From an uncultured Candidatus Melainabacteria bacterium (GTDB lineage: Bacteria > Cyanobacteriota > Vampirovibrionia > Gastranaerophilales > Gastranaerophilaceae): a DNA stretch of 8,994 nt. The position numbers and the translations under genes are program-made. A model generated the notes under the pieces. It did no database searches, was not told the DNA's origin, and was given only the letters and a program-made list of their open reading frames with translations. Below, in pieces: positions 7,176 through 8,994 of this stretch (positions are counted from its first letter, which is position 1; every line of letters begins with the position of its first letter). The stretch spans positions 1 to 8,994 of the forward strand of contig CAKURL010000051.1 in the NCBI GenBank assembly GCA_934675685.1. Direction: 5' to 3'.

Positions 7176-7464
7176 GTACCTACTCGGTGTTTCAGAATTT
7201 ATAGAATTTGGAATTCTTTCATTTAATTTTCGATTCGTCATTCTGAACTTGTTTCAGAATCTTTATTTAATATTGAATTCACGTATTCCATGTCTTAGAG
7301 ATTCTGAACAGCTCAAAAACTACGCTTCACTTTAAGCTATGACTCTGCATTATGCCACCCGCTTCTGGCTGACTCAAAAATCAATCGCCAAAGGCTCAGA
7401 TTTTTTACGTCATCTGCGCATATTTCATCTGTATGGCTCATACTTCGCCAACAGCTGAAAAATC
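7176..7464 (+). repeat. Long dispersed repeat, copy B
   Basis: This is the inverted partner of 1799-2026. It is 61 nt longer because of an extra segment at 7196-7257, bounded by a direct GTTTCAG (7189-7195 and 7251-7257). The core 7331-7464 is 131/134 identical to copy A by hand count, including the hairpin with arms 7376-7382 and 7399-7405. The two copies bracket the three-gene operon and point outwards. Confidence 0.7.
7240..7260. repeat. REP-like palindrome
   Basis: ATTCTGAA (7240-7247) and TTCAGAAT (7253-7260) are perfect inverted repeats around CTTGT. It lies in the extra segment of repeat copy B. The preceding 12 nt CGTCATTCTGAA (7236-7247) recur inverted at 7563-7574, which could mark the ends of a small ~339-bp insertion. 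Confidence 0.5.
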
Positions 7465-7495
7465 ATCGCGGCTGTCACAATGCGACGCACACTTA

Positions 7496-7548
7496 TGCTC
7501 TCGCCATCGTTCACCAAGCAAAGCATTGCTAGGTTCACTTGGCTCAAG
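7496..7548 (+). repeat. 53-nt hairpin element, copy 2
   Basis: The ends are degenerate (TGCTCTCG... and ...GGCTCAAG). The central hairpin is intact: outer arms ACC/GGT, an A-A mismatch, inner arms AGCAA/TTGCT and loop AGCA. The outer pair differs from copy 3 (GCC/GGC) by a compensatory change. Confidence 0.55.
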
Positions 7549-7671
7549 AGTTTTTCAAAGCTTTCAGAATGACGGACTGTTTTATTTTATGCAGGTTGGG
7601 TTTACTAATCCGACGAAGCTCCTGTCAAATCTGCGAAATGAGCTTTTGACTTTGTCAATACTCCTGCTTTG

Positions 7672-7737
7672 CAAAGATTTCTACGTCGCCCATTAAAGGT
7701 CTACGCTCTGTCTTGTCGGGGCTCGATGCCACCGACA
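7672..7737 (+). repeat. 66-bp direct repeat, copy R1
   Basis: It matches 7914-7979 at 64 of 66 positions. The 3' part folds into a 9-bp stem with one bulged A: TGTCGGGGC (7714-7722) pairs with GCC (7728-7730) and CCGACA (7732-7737) around TCGAT. One of the two differences from R2 falls in the loop, leaving the stem intact. Confidence 0.7.
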
Positions 7738-7844
7738 TAGCTCCTGTCAAATCAAAGATTTGAAACGTCGCCATCGTAGTGCTTAAATGTCTTGCTCGAT
7801 GCAAGCCATTTATCGCACCGGCTACCGCTTTCTTCACACACCTA

Positions 7845-7897
7845 TGCCCGAAACTTCGTTCGCCAAGCAAAGCATTGTTAGGCTCACTTGTTTCGGG
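7845..7897 (+). repeat. 53-nt hairpin element, copy 3
   Basis: The outer ends CCCGAAAC and GTTTCGGG are perfectly complementary (8 bp). The centre has outer arms GCC/GGC, an A-A mismatch, inner arms AGCAA/TTGTT (one G-T wobble) and loop AGCA. It is preceded by CACACACCTA, similar to the sequence before copy 6. Confidence 0.6.
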
Positions 7898-7913
7898 AGT
7901 GCTCCTGTGAAAT

Positions 7914-7979
7914 CAAAGATTTCTACGTCGCTCATTAAAGGTCTACGCTCTGTCTTGTCGGGGCTCGACGCCACCGACA
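7914..7979 (+). repeat. 66-bp direct repeat, copy R2
   Basis: Second copy of 7672-7737, offset 242 bp, with the same bulged 9-bp hairpin at 7956-7979 and loop TCGAC. It fits between hairpin elements 3 and 4, so duplication probably involved a larger composite unit. Confidence 0.7.
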
Positions 7980-8000
7980 ATCACGAGCTTCGCACAAATC

Positions 8001-8053
8001 TGCCCTCGCTCGTTTCTGTGGACGCGTCGCGTCATACATCAACTTCGTTCGGG
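8001..8053 (+). repeat. 53-nt hairpin element, copy 4
   Basis: Starts TGCCCTCGC and ends TTCGTTCGGG. The centre is GACGC/GCGTC (perfect) around loop GTC. It is nearly identical to copy 1 in block A, which lies on the opposite strand more than 6 kb away. Confidence 0.6.
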
Positions 8054-8114
8054 AACTCTAAGGTCTCCATATTTGCCGCCTGCTCCACGCAGCCGTCAAA
8101 TATTTTGCACAGTA

Positions 8115-8168
8115 TGCCCTCAACTTCGTTCGCTAAGCGCAGTCGCGCTAAAGCTCACTTGTTTCGGG
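8115..8168 (+). repeat. 54-nt hairpin element, copy 5
   Basis: Starts TGCCCTC and ends GTTTCGGG. The centre has outer arms GCT/AGC, a small A/AA internal loop, inner arms AGCGC/GCGCT and loop AGTC. The arms differ in sequence from the other copies but keep the fold. Confidence 0.6.
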
Positions 8169-8227
8169 TACGGTTTTCGCATTAAGTCACCCGCTCATTG
8201 CGGCCGCCATAATGCTCCACACACCTA

Positions 8228-8279
8228 TGCCCTCGCTTTGCTCAGCAAGTCCGTCGGACTAAGCTTCGCTTCGCTCGGG
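8228..8279 (+). repeat. 52-nt hairpin element, copy 6
   Basis: Starts TGCCCTCGC and ends CGCTCGGG. The centre has outer arms AGC/GCT, an A/AA internal loop, inner arms AGTCC/GGACT and loop GTC. The shared sequence continues to 8286 (TCGGGAACTCTA, also at 8049-8060), reaching the stop codon of the 58-residue gene. Confidence 0.6.
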
Positions 8280-8283
8280 AACT

Positions 8284-8460
8284 CTACATATCTTTGAGTT
8301 TTTTAACATCTTCAAAAAAGTCTTCGTTGTTTAAATCATATTTCTCAAGAAGCTTCACGATTTGTTTATCATCAACTTCTAGCATTTTTCCTGTACCTTC
8401 TAGCTTGGACAAAATATATACAACGCTTTCTTTTTCTTCTTTATTTAAACTGTCTAACAT
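8284..8460 (-). CDS. Small acidic helical protein, 58 residues, unknown function
   Basis: The ATG at 8460 is preceded by an excellent ribosome binding site (AAAGGAG, 8 nt spacing) and runs to TAG at 8286-8284. The product is Lys/Glu/Asp-rich with amphipathic helical character (MLDSLNKEEKESVVYILSKL at the start, ending DVKKLKDM), with no cysteine, membrane segment or signal peptide. Codon use is A/T-rich like the operon genes. I recognise no family; a small regulator or antidote-like protein is possible but unsupported. The stop codon lies inside the sequence that borders hairpin element copy 6, so the 3' end may have been cut by repeat insertion. It is on the same strand as, and downstream of, the 44-residue membrane protein gene, 226 bases apart. 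Confidence 0.7.
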   Translation of the reverse strand: MLDSLNKEEKESVVYILSKLEGTGKMLEVDDKQIVKLLEKYDLNNEDFFEDVKKLKDM

Positions 8461-8686
8461 GCCCTATGCTCCTTTTTTGTTTTTTATACTTTTATTATAT
8501 ATCAATATAATTTATATTATTATATTTAAATATTTATCATAACAAAAGTCAAGTTAATTTGTATTTTATATTAAGAAAAATAAATAAATAACACAAAAAA
8601 AAGCAAAGTAGCGCTTGTTTTTGTTGTTGTTTACTTCAATATATTGATGTATTGTATAAAAAACATTGCAAATTTTAAATATAGAA
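8461..8686 (-). promoter_or_regulatory. A/T-rich spacer with candidate promoter for the 58-residue gene
   Basis: Candidate boxes on the minus strand: TTGACT (8552-8547) with TTAAAT 17 nt later (8529-8524), or an exact TATAAT (8499-8494) with no good -35. The A/T-richness makes chance matches likely. I see no further gene in this spacer; a hairpin at 8593-8624 is listed separately. Confidence 0.3.
8593..8624 (-). terminator. Possible terminator of the 44-residue gene
   Basis: Two 12-nt arms (8593-8604 and 8613-8624) are complementary at 11 positions around an 8-nt loop. Read on the minus strand, the AAGC/GCTT core is followed by a run of T. It lies about 63 nt past the stop of the membrane protein gene. 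The stem is A/T-rich, so strength is uncertain. Confidence 0.4.
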
Positions 8687-8821
8687 TTACTTAAAAAGCT
8701 TTTCAATTTTAAATTCGAAATTATTTGGTTTGGTTTTTATGATTGTTGTAATGCTTGATATAATTAAGCATAAAAATGAAAATATGAAACATATTGCTAT
8801 GATTTTTTCTTTTTTGTTCAT
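8687..8821 (-). CDS. Small one-pass membrane protein, 44 residues, unknown function
   Basis: ATG at 8821 with AAAGGA 7 nt upstream; TAA at 8689-8687. The order is a basic start (MNKKEK), a single hydrophobic helix (about residues 7-28, IIAICFIFSFLCLIISSITT) and a short basic tail (KTKPNNFEFKIEKLFK). This predicts a single-span inner-membrane protein with the short N-terminus inside by the positive-inside rule, though the basic tail makes topology uncertain. No lipobox. An exact TATAAT lies upstream at 8854-8849. The family is unrecognised; type I toxins and small membrane regulators look like this, but so do many unrelated micropeptides. Confidence 0.6.
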   Translation of the reverse strand: MNKKEKIIAICFIFSFLCLIISSITTIIKTKPNNFEFKIEKLFK

Positions 8822-8848
8822 TGGTTTGTCCTTTCTGCTAGATTGATG

Positions 8849-8854
8849 ATTATA
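8849..8854 (-). promoter_or_regulatory. Candidate -10 box for the 44-residue gene
   Basis: An exact TATAAT on the minus strand, placing a start near 8842 and a ~20-nt leader with the AAAGGA site. No recognisable -35 box is found 16-18 nt upstream. Confidence 0.35.
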
Positions 8855-8939
8855 AATTTTCTATTTTTCTTTGGCTTTAGTTACTTTTCAAAGGTAAAAA
8901 TTAAAAAACAAATGGCCTACGAAAAGAAAAACCGGAGAA

Positions 8940-8992
8940 CCCGAGCAAAGCGAAAGCTAGGCAGACTTGCCAGCTTGAGCAAGGCGAGGGCA
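8940..8992 (-). repeat. 53-nt hairpin element, copy 7
   Basis: Read on the minus strand it starts TGCCCTCGC and ends TTTGCTCGGG. The arms AAGCT/AGCTT and GGCA/TGCC are separated by one bulged base, with loop AGTC, the same loop as copy 5. It is oriented opposite to copies 2-6 and is probably the edge of another repeat block running past the window end. Confidence 0.6.
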
Positions 8993-8994
8993 TT

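Larger units (their letters stand above)
7129..8283. other. Gene-free repeat mosaic (block B)
   Basis: About 1.15 kb between the operon promoter and the 58-residue gene. It is visibly richer in G+C than the neighbouring genes and holds, in order, the long repeat, five 53-nt hairpin elements and a 66-bp direct repeat. CTCCTG recurs at 7619, 7661, 7741 and 7902, and TCAAATC/GATTTGA forms a perfect palindrome at 7747-7763. Open frames here (e.g. 7433-7696, 7787-8185) are made of repeat sequence and lack ribosome binding sites. No transposase, tRNA or rRNA was recognised. Confidence 0.65.

Noticed and set aside
7331..7464. tRNA or known small RNA in the conserved repeat core
   Set aside because: No cloverleaf or recognised RNA motif was found; only a bulged hairpin is evident.
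7496..8279. CRISPR array
   Set aside because: The repeats are irregularly spaced, structurally variable and imperfect, with no uniform spacers and no cas genes in view.
7433..8297. Plus-strand open frames (7433-7696, 7787-8185, 8073-8297) in the repeat mosaic
   Set aside because: They overlap each other, have no ribosome binding sites, and owe their openness to G+C-rich repeat units. The similarity of one to the frame at 1516-1830 is explained by the shared 53-nt element.
8846..8994. Plus-strand open frame beginning ATGATTATAAATTTT and running off the window
   Set aside because: It lacks a ribosome binding site, overlaps the better supported promoter region of the 44-residue gene, and enters a repeat element; its basic C-terminal part reads like translated repeat.

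Overview
The window looks like low-G+C bacterial chromosome in which A/T-rich, tightly packed genes alternate with visibly more G+C-rich, repeat-laden intergenic DNA. The gene set (a cysteine-rich secreted protein with lectin-like domains, a GAF/HD-GYP protein, a secreted TPR protein, ComM) would suit a host-associated or sediment bacterium such as a Gastranaerophilales-type Vampirovibrionia. That is an impression from protein style, not a placement; no rRNA or other marker is present. Two of the three operon genes start with TTG.

Layout. (1) 1-1461, plus strand: the 3' part of a gene for a cysteine-rich, probably cell-surface protein. It has two tandem copies of a lectin-like (DUF1566 / Fibrobacter-major-domain-like) domain, each ending in a hypervariable segment that looks like the variable region of a diversity-generating retroelement (DGR). 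A strong intrinsic terminator follows at 1539-1561. (2) 1562-2121: a gene-free repeat block (copy A). (3) 2122-7084, minus strand: a compact operon read from 7084 leftwards, GAF/HD-GYP protein then secreted TPR protein then ComM, with a near-consensus sigma70 promoter at 7100-7128. Junctions are 4 nt and 0 nt. (4) 7129-8283: a 1.15-kb gene-free repeat block (copy B) that begins with an inverted copy of the sequence in block A. (5) 8284-8821, minus strand: two short genes with good ribosome binding sites, for a 58-residue acidic helical protein and a 44-residue one-pass membrane protein. (6) 8940-8994: the edge of a third repeat block.

The most novel signals are in the DNA that is not classical gene. 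The repeat blocks contain seven copies of a ~53-nt element (52-54 nt) with fixed ends and a central hairpin whose arms change in a compensatory way between copies. A 134-nt core (131/134 identical) lies in inverted orientation on both sides of the operon. The paired variable segments of the first gene are the best candidate for an active biological system, but no reverse transcriptase or template repeat lies in this window, so the DGR reading depends on flanking sequence.

Working together: the operon would couple intracellular c-di-GMP turnover (HD-GYP), an exported TPR scaffold and a DNA-uptake branch-migration helicase (ComM). That link is inferred from co-transcription only.
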